A DNA stretch of 64,000 nt from Archegozetes longisetosus (GCA_018873245.2 JAEMBT020000009.1:14020112-14084111), one strand, 5' to 3'. Shown: positions 1-10,765, counted from the first letter of the stretch. The notes: generated from the letters alone by a model not told the origin. Numbers and translations: made by a program.

Positions 1-86
1 AATAATTAAGAATTGATAAGATTCTGACGTCTAATATACGTTGAATATCGAAATGATTTGAAAATATTTAGTTATGAAGAAAATAT

Positions 87-92
87 TTTATT
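87..92 (-). terminator. Poly(A) signal AATAAA
   Basis: On the minus strand an AATAAA hexamer lies about 65 bases after the stop codon of the Ser-rich 145-aa gene, followed by AT-rich DNA. It is the natural 3' processing signal for that transcript. AATAAA is common in AT-rich DNA, so the spacing is the main support. Confidence 0.5.
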
Positions 93-154
93 GTAGAAAA
101 TAGATTGTATATACAAAATAATGAGCAATGAAATACAGTAATATAGATTAAATA

Positions 155-592
155 CTATGAAACTTTATGGGAAGATAATGAGTTCCTTCTTTTTCCAAAT
201 ATTTTTGCTGTCCAATGTGTCTTATGATTATCACCTGGTGACTTCGACTGCTTCTCATTCTCGTTATTAGATGAGTCAAAACTGATGAAGTGCATCATTT
301 TCCGGATTATTTCTAGGCTTTCACTGCTTGAGGTTGAGGTTGAGCTGCTGGATGTCGACCGGTGTCTCTCATTTCTCAGATTATGTTCGGTCATACTTTG
401 ACTGTGAATCCTCTGCGATTGTTTGGGATTCTTATGTTGGAGAACAGCAATACTTATACTATTACTCTGATGTCTTCTGCTGATTTGAGACTGATTTTTG
501 CCATTATTTGATCGAACGATTGGTTTGTTTTTCGGTGGAGACTTGGAGTAAATGTCATAATCATTTTTGACAACAGGCACCATAAATGCCAT
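155..592 (-). CDS. Ser-rich basic protein, 145 aa, unknown function
   Basis: A single-exon ORF with its own TATA box upstream (917-924) and a poly(A) signal downstream (87-92). I do not recognise the family. The protein is hydrophilic and basic, with no signal peptide or membrane segment. An N-terminal stretch (MAFMVPVVKNDYD) is followed by an Asn/Gln/Ser-rich middle, a polyserine run near residues 80-90 (STSSSSTSTSSSES), a short amphipathic piece (IIRKMMHFISF) and a Lys/Arg-rich tail. The tail contains GKRRNSLSS, whose RRNS fits a basophilic (PKA-type) phosphorylation consensus. The ATG at 592 is the first in frame. Intact promoter and poly(A) elements and non-random codon content favour a real small gene, perhaps a rapidly evolving regulatory or adaptor protein. 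It could also be a non-conserved ORF. Confidence 0.5.
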   Translation of the reverse strand: MAFMVPVVKNDYDIYSKSPPKNKPIVRSNNGKNQSQISRRHQSNSISIAVLQHKNPKQSQRIHSQSMTEHNLRNERHRSTSSSSTSTSSSESLEIIRKMMHFISFDSSNNENEKQSKSPGDNHKTHWTAKIFGKRRNSLSSHKVS

Positions 593-770
593 TTTAATAG
601 GTTATGAGCTGATATGCGTTTCCAATCGACAATTTACAAAATAAACTAGTTTCTCACTATACCAACAACACGACAATTACGGTGGCAATTCCCAATAATA
701 TCAATATAGATGTTGAATGAATTTTCGGAAATATAAGCAATAGTTTGAACTTTGAAAAAAAAACAACTTA

Positions 771-886
771 AAAATGCTCAAACTTAGGACTTAGAAGCAA
801 AAACTTAAGAATATCTATTAAAAACGCTCAGACTTAAAAGCATAAACTTAAAAATACTTATTAAGAATGCTCAGACATAAAACTTG
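771..886. repeat. Degenerate short tandem repeat in the 5' leader
   Basis: Imperfect repeats built on AAACTTAAAAATNCTCAGACTT-like units, roughly 27-35 bases long, fill the part of the presumed 5' UTR next to the TATA promoter of the gene at 155-592. The rest of 593-770 shows nothing recognisable. Confidence 0.45.
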
Positions 887-958
887 AAGTGACGAGTGGA
901 AGACTTTGCCGGCTCGTATTTATAGCGATTCATACGATGACTGTTAGACACCACGTGG
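887..958 (-). promoter_or_regulatory. TATA promoter with E-box
   Basis: On the minus strand TATAAATA lies at 924-917. It is followed about 30 bases downstream by an initiator-like TCACTT (892-887) and preceded by the palindromic E-box CACGTG (952-957, inside CCACGTGG). The arrangement E-box, TATA, Inr points toward the ORF at 155-592 and implies a 5' UTR of about 300 bases. CACGTG is the canonical site for bHLH factors such as Clock/Cycle or Myc/Max; which one binds here is not visible. Confidence 0.5.
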
Positions 959-1305
959 TAAAAGTTGTTCAGAATGAAGACATGTCATATGGTATATGGT
1001 TCTTGTCAATAATATTTACAATGATCTAACGCTTACGTGCATCCAATCAGGAGCTAATACTATACTCAGCATTTATTGCCCTCTTCATACCCACTCTGTA
1101 TATACTAACCTAACCTATTCTACATATACATATTTTTCTGCTGTTCAATTCAATTCGATTCAATCCGTGTCGTATGATAAGCCCTCCCATTCTTTTCTTT
1201 TCAATATTTACTGCTTAATTATTATTATCAGATGTGACGCACGTAGAGCAAGTGGTTCTCAAGTTGTACTCTATGTTCGATAGTTTTAGTAAATATATTT
1301 CCAAT

Positions 1306-1544
1306 CAGTGGCGAAGTCAGAAATTAGTGTAATTAGTGTAATATTTGAAAACTTGAATTATAGCCTATTTGAACTAAATTATGTATTAAAATAGATTAAC
1401 ATAATTAATAGTAGAAAACGCACAAATTTATAGGTGAAGCTAGCTAAATTAGAAAATACACAAATTTATAGATGAAGCTAGCTAAATTAGAAAAGAATTG
1501 CAATTGGGGTTCTGTGACCTTAGTCCTAACTGAATTCGCCACTA
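1306..1544. mobile_element. MITE-like element with 15-bp inverted ends
   Basis: The left end CAGTGGCGAAGTCAG (1306-1320) is matched in inverted orientation by CTGAATTCGCCACTA (1530-1544), 13 of 15 positions. The 239-bp interval has no coding potential and contains a 38-bp tandem duplication (1421-1494). CAGTGGCG ends are typical of hAT-like MITEs. The 8-bp flanks are not a clean duplication, so the superfamily is uncertain. Confidence 0.55.
1421..1494. repeat. 38-bp tandem duplication
   Basis: Two adjacent copies of a 38-bp unit starting CACAAATTTATAG and containing AAGCTAGCTAAATTAG differ at one position. They lie inside the 1306-1544 MITE and indicate slippage after insertion. Confidence 0.8.
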
Positions 1545-2713
1545 TACCAACTAAACAACTAGAAGTATTTCGTGACTAAAAGCATGACATGATAATAAGT
1601 TTATAAACAATGATGCAATATTTGCATATAATACTTAATTTATTAGAATTAATATCTATTCATCTACTTATTATTAATCGCATAACAATTGTTGAGATAA
1701 TAAGCCTAATTTAATGTAATTTACTTATGTAAAATCTACTTGTTATGTCATCACTTTTAGTTATTAAGTTATCCATTTATCCAATCGCAAATGTTTCTTT
1801 TATGACATTAATCAGATATAAGGTGTAGTAATGTCTTAATAGATATATATTAATGTTAGTGTAGAGAATGTATTAGAGTAGGGAACGTATTAGAATAGAG
1901 AATGTGTTAGAATAGAGATATATTAAAGTGTATTATATATTAATAATAGTCCGTATTTCCTTGTTTAAAAATAAAATATAACCCCTCAATCAGTTTAATT
2001 TAGAATCTAACTAAGTATGTATGCTCTAGCACGACTGAAAGAAATGAATAACACATTGAGAACAGTTAGCATTATACAAAGAATTAATTGATATATGTAT
2101 ATATATATATGTATATTTACGTATATATACTTCTACATTGAAGCATACTACTATTTCCCTTTAATTCCTATTGTTCCTATTTGTTTATATTGGTTCGCTT
2201 TGATTTTAAGCTTATATATGTCTATGGTTTCTATATTCAGACTTTAATGCTAATGCAAATTGTCTTCAATTTTAAGTTGAAAGTGTTTGGTTATTACAAT
2301 TTTGATTGAGATAAGAATTACTCAATATTATTGAACTTTAGTAAATTTTAATAAATAATTTTTACATACAAAAGTATAGGTCATGCAAATATTGATTAAC
2401 AGTTAAAAAGTGTAATCGACTATAAGTGCTTGTGATTAATAAAGAACATTAATATAAGTTAACTTTAAACAAATATAAATTGTGCCTTTTATATTGAAAC
2501 ACCAATATAGGACAATATACTCAAAGCATTATAGTCTGAATATGTAATGAACTAATAATTTCACTATACTAACAATAATGTTAAAGTCACTTAGATCTAA
2601 ATACTTCTATTATATATTTGTTTTGGCCTATTAGTAGTAATAAGCTATATGTTCATTATTTAATTGTATTTCATAATAATGTTTGATTAAGACTTCGCTA
2701 ATGCCTCTAATTT
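1545..2713. other. AT-rich, no gene seen
   Basis: No ORF, exon or transposon signature is recognisable. The only landmark is a short TA/TATG dinucleotide-like tract around 2092-2131. Confidence 0.4.
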
Positions 2714-2715
2714 TG

Positions 2716-2750
2716 CCCCCACCCCCACTTACCCCCCACTTACCCTCCCC
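2716..2750 (-). repeat. C-rich tract; G-quadruplex motif on minus strand
   Basis: Runs of 5, 5, 6, 3 and 4 C within 35 bases give a G-quadruplex-capable minus strand with short loops. The minus strand also reads GTAAGT twice inside the tract, so two consensus 5' splice sites overlap the quadruplex motif. Confidence 0.6.
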
Positions 2751-2789
2751 AGTTGATAAGATTTCCGGCAAATACCAAGAATCCGGTCT
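2744..2789 (-). CDS. Candidate isolated 46-nt internal exon
   Basis: On the minus strand a good acceptor (TTTTCTAG) is followed by 46 bases open in all three frames and then a consensus donor (GTAAGT). One frame reads RPDSWYLPEILSTGE, another TGFLVFAGNLINWGG. No neighbouring exon was identified, so the frame and gene are unknown. It may be chance. Confidence 0.2.
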
Positions 2790-4022
2790 CTAGAAAATGA
2801 AATTTTATTGAGATTTCGAAATTTACGATTAATTATCAATTAAGATAACCACTTGAACCTTAACATTAGGTACAGATCGTTCTGATGAAATGCAATTAAA
2901 CAGACTTCTTGGTAAACTAATCAAATGCTAGTAAACATGTTTTCCGTTTTAGCTGGTCTATCAATGAGATTATGTATTTTGTTGCATTCTGCATTTTTCA
3001 TATTCATTTTTTTATATTTCATTTCTTATCAATTCATTCCATTATTAACTCCTTTTTCCCTATACTAACCAACCAAAAGCTTATAATATGATTCATAATA
3101 AATGTATTGATATTTAGTTAAATATGTCAAACGGAAACACTAAGTGCAATTCATATGACATTTCAGTTCATATGATGTTTCAATTTATATGATAACAAAG
3201 TTTAGATTATCAAATACTTAATATAATTTTTAACTAAATTTTATTTTATCCATTTTTGATCTGTCATTTATTTAATATAATGTTTGTTTTATTTTATTTT
3301 ATTTTATTTTAGATTTAAGTTTCAAGTTTTCAATTACTTATACATTCACTTATTCATAGATTGCATGCATTACAGTAGCAGTTAAGAAAACTATTGCTTA
3401 AAACATATAAAACTCAATATGCATAAGCTAGCTCAAACAGTTATGTAGATAAACATAGACGAAAGAGTTAGCAAGATGAACATAAAGCAATTTGATTGTA
3501 AGCCAAATAGCTAAGCATTAAGAATGAATGAATGAATGTTTGATGCCATAATAGCATGTGACGCATATTTACCAGTCATTATATTAATTCAGTCACTATT
3601 ATTGCTTCTTCTACGTCTACGTTTGGCGCCTATGAGTTTATTATTCATCTAATGCCCTTTTCTTGTTCTGATTTGCAATTTTTTGTTATATTGCAATTCA
3701 AATATATTGTATAGTATTTGGTAATAACTATTCTGTTTCGTAAGGGTTTGGAGTAAATATGAAAATTAATAACATAAAACATAATTAATTGCCTTGTAAT
3801 GTATTGATTGCAATATAGTCAGAAATTGATGGAGACTTAGCCTTTGGCGCTGACTTGTTTTTTCATATATCAGTTATTGAGCACTTTAGTAGCTATGAAT
3901 TAGATAAGTCGGAAAAACAACTTTTTCAAGAAGATAACTACTGTTAGTGTTCGATTCTGATAAGCTCCTCTTAGAGTCAAGTACTTTATGGCTTCTACAT
4001 TTTGGTCGAATTATATATTACT
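2790..4022. other. AT-rich, no gene seen
   Basis: Nothing coding is recognisable. A short (TTTTA)n tract lies near 3286-3312. Confidence 0.4.
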
Positions 4023-4256
4023 CATTTTGTTAGTTGAGATTCTGTTAGTTGAAATTCTGTTAGTCGGAATTCTGTTAGTCGAATTCTGTTAGTCGGAATT
4101 CTGTTAGTCGGAATTCTGTTAGTTGAGATTCTGTTGTTTGAAATTCTTTTAGTCGAAATTAAAATTCTGTTAATCAAAATTCTGCAAACCGAAATTTCGC
4201 AAATCCAAATTCCGCAAATCCGAATTCTGTTAACTGAAATTCTGTCAATCAAAATT
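4023..4256. repeat. 15-bp minisatellite
   Basis: About 15 imperfect tandem units of GAATTCTGTTAGTCG and variants (GAGATTCTGTTAGTT, CAAATCCGAATTC). Because the unit length is a multiple of three, both strands appear open with RI/LTNR-type repeats. I treat these as by-products of the repeat and not as a protein gene. Confidence 0.85.
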
Positions 4257-4555
4257 AATTCTCATTCATATAAACATAAAAAAGCGCTTTGTAATAGTCA
4301 TAACTTACGACAACTCATGTGATCTAAATCGATGTTTATATTTATAAACTTAGATATGCATTTAATTAATCATTACAATCAATGATAGGAAATCACATGA
4401 ATATTATTTATTCATAGACACTCATTGTCATTTCCTAAAAGCACTTTCCGATAATTTATATATCATTTTTGTTGAAATATCATTCCATTCATCAATTTTT
4501 ATGCCTGCTTTTTGATCTGGCTGGGGCTGAAAGCCTCATGCTTTAGAAGGCTAAC

Positions 4556-4750
4556 CACTATCAGAATATCAGTTAATTTGTTATCAAATATTTGATTAAT
4601 GTTTAACAACAAGTAATCGATTGATGCGTCAAATAAATGCCGTTTCTGTGTTTTTCTAACATTTTATTTTCAATACAGGCCTATGTTTAAATTTTAAGAA
4701 AATGTCTGGGGAACTATAGTCCCCCTAGTACCCCTTCTGGCTACGGCTAT
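4556..4750 (+). repeat. Dispersed repeat, copy A (family also at 36.9 and 60.3 kb)
   Basis: Shares a core around CGATTGATGCGTCAAATAAAT with 36975-37075 and 60295-60460. It ends in a C-rich segment followed by GGCTACGGCTATG, and copy C ends comparably (AGCCTACGGTTATGG). The shared core and common 3' end suggest one SINE- or LINE-end-like family. No coding sequence was seen. Confidence 0.5.
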
Positions 4751-4759
4751 GTGTGAAAG

Positions 4760-6440
4760 GGTTTTTCTATATTTTAATTCTGTTTTTAGACTACCGGTAT
4801 TTAAGATAAAGTAATTTTAATCAAGTATAAGTATATTGAGATGTATGTTTAGAAAAGTAGAGTTTTCAAAGTTTAAGAATATCTAACGGAACATAAAAAC
4901 TGAAAGATTAGATGAATGGTAGTGAGTCTAAAATCGGAATTGAGATATAAAGCAGAAAATATTTTGGCTAAAAGTGGCAGACTTGTTGGTCTACACATGT
5001 TGTAATAATGATTAAGCTATATTTATTGAAGCTCTAAATTATTCTCATTCATGGTTAGTTAGCAAGTTTTGAGTGACTTCAATAAATCATGTGTTCAAAT
5101 CTGTTTTAGATCTATCTATAACGTTATTTCAAGTATAGATACCACTTTATAGCATTGATGCAAACAATAATAGTATTGTATTATAAAATAAATTAACTAT
5201 AGAAAATTCTCAACTTGATCCAGACCAGAAAAATTTCGGAGATATGGTGTTAGATCAAAGTGGTTGACATTGAGATTCACGGTCTTTAGATGGGAGTAAA
5301 ACGCCTGTTTATAATGATTTATTTATTGAACAGTCTGGTCTGAATGAAAAAATATTTATATTCATAAGAGTGTTAGAAGTAGTTGGTTATCATATATAAA
5401 TAGGGCATCGGTCTGTTAAGTAATTCAATCTGACCTAAATTGCAATTCAATTTAACTATTATAGAGTGTATCTTAATTTATAAGTTCATCATATATCTGA
5501 TTTGTTGTTTGTAATGAGTAAATAATTGTTATCTGCCTTTTTTAAACAACAACATTATGTCCTTCTTATGTATTATGTGATTTTATTAGGATGGTGATTT
5601 TATTAGGATGGTGATTTTATTAGGAACGTTCTGATTTTTACATATCATCTATGAACTTTCTAGTACTTTTAATATAAACTTACACTCACATATTGATTAT
5701 TATTAGAATATGTAAATCATTCAAATAAAAGTAGTGACCAAATAGTAAAGCTTAATGTACGATAATCACTTTAGGAGATGAGACACTCTTAAGATATAAT
5801 GTAACATCTAATGTAAATATAATAGCATATAACTATTTAGTTGTTTGTATTTGTCTGGAAGATATTAGAGTTGAATTATATCATTTATTATATGTTGTAA
5901 TGAGTTATATTCGTTTGTAATATAGTATTGCTATTGTGATTCATATTAACATGTTAGTTAAGATCAGTTATCACACTCTAATAATAAAATCTGTTTAGAT
6001 CTGAGATCATGTTAAACAATGCTTGTATAAAATCAGTACCAATCACATGAGTAAAAGATTTTATGTTATTGGGATTAGATAAATAAAGTACAGTCTGATC
6101 GTGATTTGAACAACTAGTTGGTGTTATGAAATCTAATTGCTAAACTGACTATAGTGAATAGACTTTCCTGAATCATCAAGGCCTTCAATCCTTTACATTA
6201 ACTATTTGTCAATCAACTTCTACTAATTTATGCAATAATTCAACTTTCCTTTAGATATAAGATCATAATTATCAAGAAAGTTGCCATAATTGCTGAAGTT
6301 AAGTTTCAAGTTTAGAGTTTGCCGAAATCAGAGTATAGATAGAGCCATAGGCGCACCTGAATCTATTACCGAATTAGGATCTTTGCTAAAATCTTGTTGC
6401 CATAATCCCAACTCTTCAACATTATTGACCACATAGAGAA
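4760..6440. other. AT-rich, no gene seen
   Basis: No convincing ORF or exon pair. The stretch contains one 17-bp tandem triplication (5577-5625). Confidence 0.4.
5577..5625. repeat. 17-bp tandem repeat, 3 copies
   Basis: GTGATTTTATTAGGATG is repeated three times, the last copy lacking its last two bases. Simple slippage repeat. Confidence 0.9.
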
Positions 6441-6442
6441 GA

Positions 6443-6490
6443 TCTAACCTAACTTGACCTAACCTAAACTAACCTAACCTAACCTAACCA
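6443..6490. repeat. Interstitial telomere-like (AACCT)n
   Basis: About nine units of AACCT with scattered variants (AACTTGACCT, AAACT). This is the complement of the arthropod telomere motif TTAGG. Confidence 0.8.
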
Positions 6491-6589
6491 GTTACTAAAA
6501 TCAAAATTTGCCATTGAGTTGTCAAAATCGAGAACAGACTGTACTAACTGATGGTTATTTGAGGAGTTTACATAAATCAAAGTCTCTAA

Positions 6590-6895
6590 GTTGACATTTT
6601 AGATGAGAACGAAAGACAGAAAAACAAGTTAATCAAAAGCTCGAAACGAGTTGGAGTCAAGGTTCTCAGAATAACGTCAAACAGTCGTCCGCGTGGCTAT
6701 ACACTCTTCGTATCAGACTTTAGAAAGTTGTTTCATAGAGATCGGTTTTAGACAACTCTCATTAAGTTGTGCTCAAGAATGGAAATAAAGTATTTGCAGC
6801 TTGCAGAACAAGTATTTTTCAGTGACTGATCAAAAAAGAAAAGAGAAGCGGGAAGGAGGCCGAAGAAAAAGAGAACTAAAATGAAGAGGAGCTAG
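6590..6895 (+). pseudogene. HMG-box-like gene remnant
   Basis: The frame opening at 6590 reads a basic lead (KSSKRVGVKVLR), then SRPRGYTLFVSDFRK, then LFHRDRF before an in-frame TAG at 6749. The same frame continues with TTLIKLCSRM and KYLQLAEQ, ends at 6829, and a Lys/Arg-rich stretch (KKKREAGRRPKKKR) follows. The order RP.xY..F....R, KLC, KY..LAE matches the helices of an HMG-box DNA-binding domain. The segment between KLC and KYLQLAE is about 8-10 residues shorter than in the family. The in-frame stop and internal deletion indicate a decayed, probably once nuclear DNA-binding gene or a retrocopy. No splice sites rescue the stop. The domain call rests on motif memory only. Confidence 0.4.
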
Positions 6896-7109
6896 GCGGG
6901 AGAAAAGCAGCCAAGTATATATATGTTAAGAGATGGAAGAGATATTGGAGCATCTTTGGAATGAGAGATATGAACAAAGAAATTACTAACTCAAAACTCT
7001 TAGTAGATGTCGAATCAATAGTTGTTTAATAGAAATATTGATATTTAGTTGAATTTTTGAATTTTTATATTGTATTTTATATTATGTTCTGAGAATAATT
7101 GAATACAAA

Positions 7110-7493
7110 ATGCACTCAAAATGCACTCAAAATGCAATAATTTATTAAAAACAAAAGGTATTTTACAAAGAATTACTATAATAATAGATTAATAATTTTA
7201 GTTTAGTTAATTGCTCATTGTCCATAGCTCTTCATATTCGAGTTGTAGTACAGTTGTAAGTTTATGCAATCTAAAACTATATAACCTTCAATAGGAATAA
7301 GTCATTTGTGACTAATAACTAATAAAATGCTTTTATTAGTTAATAATAAAATTAAGTAGACGTTAATTATTCACTAAATTCACAGATAGGGGACGAGTTT
7401 TATTTTGCTTAAGTTCACTTTTTAAGTTGAAATTTAATATATAAAATGCTATTTCTTTTTTCACATAACTCTACATGTAACAGGCTTTGTAAC

Positions 7494-7530
<37 letters not shown>

Positions 7531-8065
7531 AATCTTTTCATTTCTCTTTTAATTTTTCGATCAATTGTTCAACAAATCTGGTAGTATATAAATAACTACC
7601 TAATCGTTTGAATCATCAATTGTCGCCTTTAATAATATGTTGTTAGTGATGGCCTAATTGCACTTACTTTCAACTTAATTAGACACTTTCTTTGCTTTAA
7701 TTTTTAATTTTTTTTTCAACTTTTTTGATTCTACATCTAGTTCAATAACTTTTAGCTGTTTTATTGGAAATATTTAGTTCCTTTGCCAATTTGACATAAC
7801 TTTTATGAATTTGATTTACATTTTGTTCAACTTATATCTTCCACTTCTCTTTTAGATTTATTAGTCTATCAACTACTTGCCAGGTATTCTTTCGAGTTAT
7901 TGTATGATATACTGTTGTTTTGAATTAACGTTTCTATATTTACTAAATATATTAATTTATGCAAACGATATTCAATTCTAAAAGCTATGCAATTAGTTTA
8001 TGTACTTAGATGTTTTGATAAACAATCTATATGTATCACATGTAGGGTTATTTTGTCGGCATTTT
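7110..8065 (-). mobile_element. Degenerate Tc1/mariner-like element, copy 1
   Basis: Aligned by eye, this segment parallels 10946-11750 along its length: the same order of a TTAGTTTAGTTRATTGCT end, a TTTTAATTTTTCGA segment, the helix-turn-helix coding region and the TTACATGTAG-type distal end. On the minus strand it is a heavily decayed transposase with many stops. A (CT)n microsatellite (about 7495-7526) has grown inside it. Inverted ends were not resolved. Confidence 0.5.
7495..7526. repeat. (CT)n microsatellite
   Basis: About 16 CT dinucleotides, located inside the decayed Tc1-like copy. Confidence 0.95.
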
Positions 8066-8230
8066 TGGATCTCGACATGGGATCGGTTCAATTATTCTTT
8101 ATAGTCATTTTTAGCTTAACTCTTCACTTCGACCTTTCTGGATAATTATGGCAAATTATAAACTGATGATCGGCTTCTCTTCAGTTTATTAATATTTACT
8201 TTAGCAGCATTTGAGTACACAGTACCTTTA

Positions 8231-8631
8231 TATCGTCACTTCAATGCTATAATACGCTAAATCGAAGATTTTCATAAATATTTCATAAAATCAGTTAATG
8301 CCACTTTTGAAGTAAGATATCAAGCCTCGAATCGAATCTGAAAGTTTTGGAATAGATTTTCAGAAATCGGTTGTGCAATTAAGCGCTATCTTTTGATCGC
8401 CAAAATTTTCAGTTCTATATTGCGCTAACTCTATGAACTTCTCTCTAGTCAGTTTCTCTCTATTCCTCAACAATAGAAGAACTAAATACTGTACATCTAT
8501 ATCAAATATTATATCATGAATTATACAGCTGTAAAATAGTTTCTTAGGGTTTCGGTTCTAAACTTTAAACTCAAATTTGTCCATGACAGACTTTTACGAG
8601 CTAGCGTATTATAGAACTGAGGTGAAGATAC
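8231..8631. mobile_element. MITE with ~35-bp inverted ends
   Basis: The left end TATCGTCACTTCAATGCTAT and following AATACGCTA are matched in inverted orientation at about 8597-8631 (reverse complement TATCTTCACCTCAGTTCTAT then AATACGCTA). The 400-bp interior has no ORF. A non-autonomous DNA transposon is the simplest reading. Confidence 0.55.
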
Positions 8632-8642
8632 CATAGCATTTA

Positions 8643-8835
8643 CAATTTGACTTAAAGTTGTTTTTATCCCTAATTTAAATAAGCGCTCATAACCAAATAA
8701 TAAAACTGTATTTATTAACCAAATTTATTTATTAACTTATGAATTAAAATAGTCATGTGGTTTTGGTTTACGGTTTTGAGCGCTTTTTTAATTAGAGATA
8801 AAAAAAACTTTAAGCCATATTGTAAGAGTACCCTT
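8643..8835. repeat. Imperfect inverted repeat (~45-bp arms)
   Basis: The left arm contains CTTAAAGTTGTTTTTATC...AAGCGCTCATAACC. The right arm is its complement around GAGCGCTTTTTTAATTAG...ACTTTAAG. It directly abuts the preceding MITE and may be a second foldback element or a decayed part of the same insertion cluster. Confidence 0.5.
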
Positions 8836-9295
8836 TAGTTTCTTAGAGCTTGGAGTTCAAAAGAATCAAAAATAAGCCAAAAACTAGGTAAATGTTGAGA
8901 GGTGGCAACTCTATTGAAAAGTTCATATGATTTGGGTGAAGGGGGCCGCAAATTGTACTTATTTATTATTTATTTACTCTATAAGGTGATTCGAATTAAT
9001 ATTTTACAAAAGAAAGTTTGATAAAATTTCAGATTAGAAGCAAAATCAGTCAATTAATATATCTTAAACTTTGGCAAATAGGCTTTATTCTAGAAATAGG
9101 GAACCTGGAGGATCAGGAGGACCGGGAGACCAATCATAGACTTAATAAATCAAACGAATAATTATTTACTACAAGAACTATCATGAATATTGAACTTTTA
9201 ATAGGTATTTCATAGTAATTAAAATACAGTAATTAATAATAAGAGTAATATGAAATTGAATACTAGAGAGTTTGAGATATTTAAATAAATAAATC

Positions 9296-9749
9296 CTAAA
9301 TGATTTGATGTTTCTGGAGATTGCTATCCGATATGCGTTTGAATCTAATTCCTTCTTTGTCCAAAATACAGTTAGTATAGAAACCAACAACCGTATCGAG
9401 GGCAACTCCATTTATTTTGGCAAATTTCTCTATCCCTTCAAAATATCAATCAAATTACATTCTTATCTAAACTTCAATTTGCGATCATTTTCTTGAGAAA
9501 CTTATAACTTACTAAAAGAATAGTTAATTTTATATATGATTGAATCATAAAAATTAAAAATAAAAGAAACCAAATTTCGAAACAAGAAAAGAAGAAATTT
9601 CGAGACAAGATAAGAAAAATTCAAAACGTTGAAAATAGATGCTTACCTTTAACATTCTGAACAGCTTGTATAAGTTCAAGACAATCAAACTGACTCGGCA
9701 TCGCTTTGACAAACTGAAGCACAAAAGAAGCTAGAATCACAAAATACAT
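9296..9749 (-). CDS. Small secreted protein, 80 aa, two exons, unknown family
   Basis: Exon 1 is 9647-9749 and exon 2 is 9296-9435. The intron has GTAAGC and TTTTGAAG borders and is phase 1. The ATG at 9749 lies about 80 bases downstream of a TATAAATA box. The product starts with a clear signal peptide (MYFVILASFVLQFVKA, cleavage likely after residue 16). A mature chain of about 64 residues follows, beginning MPSQFDCLELIQAVQNV, with two cysteines (C23 and C57) that could form one disulfide, amphipathic helical character, and the end SDSNLQKHQII. It is presumably exported to the extracellular space or a gland lumen. I recognise no family; small secreted proteins of this kind occur among arthropod salivary or haemolymph products. 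The junction preserves the frame and the combined length is exactly 81 codons. The first exon is only 34 codons, so it would escape simple ORF searches. Confidence 0.6.
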
Positions 9750-9824
9750 TATGAATAATTGAGAGAGAGATGTTAGACTCTTAAGGTATCTACTAAACTT
9801 ACTATAGATCAGATTTGATCATCC

Positions 9825-9832
9825 TATTTATA
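9825..9832 (-). promoter_or_regulatory. TATA box
   Basis: TATAAATA followed by GG on the minus strand, placed to start transcription near 9800, about 50 bases before the signal-peptide ATG at 9749. It resembles the TATA box of the gene at 155-592. Confidence 0.5.
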
Positions 9833-10687
9833 TGAATTCTGCGATCGTAGGAGTGTTGCATTTTACTATGCACTCATCTAATTCACTTAGTTTGATAACG
9901 TAACTAATTGTTAATGATCGAATCTCCATATGAAAGCTCTATAAAAACGATTTTGCATTTATTTTTAGTTCAAAATTCTCCATAAATTTATTTGGAAAAT
10001 TTGCTTAATGCAAGTGAAAGTTGCAATTTATTACACATATGTAAAAATTGTTAAAACGCTTCATTAAAGATCAATCTACACTAATTTGTACTCGACCTTA
10101 ATGTTAAATTGAATTAGTATAAGTTGAAACAGTTTTTCTTATTCTTGAATTTTTATTGAGACTGTTTTCACTGCGGATGCTCTCACGAATGCTTTCTGCC
10201 AAAAATTTCTTTTAGTTCATATAAATTGGGATCAGAGAGATGAGGCTCATAAACAATTCAAACTTGATTAGCTCGCATGATTTAGATATCTCAGATCATT
10301 AGAAGAAAATTTTAAAGATTAATGTTGATGAAAACTTGAACATATTGAAGTTTTCTGCACTTAGCTATTACAGAATGAAGTTCTGAGAAAAGTCTAAGAC
10401 GTGGATTATTGAGAAATTTCGTTCAAGTATCGCGCACCATATATAGATTAAGACTTGGGAATTTAGAAAATTTAGAAAATTTTGAAAGTTTAGAGAACGT
10501 TCATTTTTAAAAACACTGAATTTCATTATTTATACAACCAATTACATAGGCTTGTAATTTATTGTTCATTCAATAATATTTAGAAACTGATTTTAATAAC
10601 ATCTTAAAGTGAAGCATGAGTCATGATATGGTGATCTAACCTAACCTAAGATATTATATCTGAAATATTTTTATTTAATTTCCTATT

Positions 10688-10765
10688 ACAGTCGAATTTG
10701 TGCTAAGCGACCAGCTCAGTGCGCAAATCTTCGGTCGCTTGCGACAACTGGTCGCTCTACAATCT
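10688..10765. repeat. Isolated Tigger/pogo-like terminal sequence
   Basis: Begins TA-CAGTCGAATTTG and has partial internal symmetry (AGCGACCAG ... CTGGTCGCT). CAGTCGAA with a TA in front is the usual look of a pogo/Tigger end. No transposase accompanies it, so this is either a solo end or a very short MITE. Confidence 0.35.

Noticed and set aside
996-1283. 95-codon plus-strand open stretch
   Set aside because: Composition is typical of AT-rich noncoding sequence, it has no promoter or splice context, and it lies just outside the divergent TATA promoter.
4022-4322. Overlapping open stretches on both strands rich in Ile/Arg/Thr/Asn
   Set aside because: They are translations of a 15-bp minisatellite whose period is a multiple of three.
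6310-6440. Minus-strand open stretch reading NNVEELGLWQQDFSKDPN
   Set aside because: It looks protein-like but starts inside a telomere-like block, has no partner exon, and its length is within chance for this composition.
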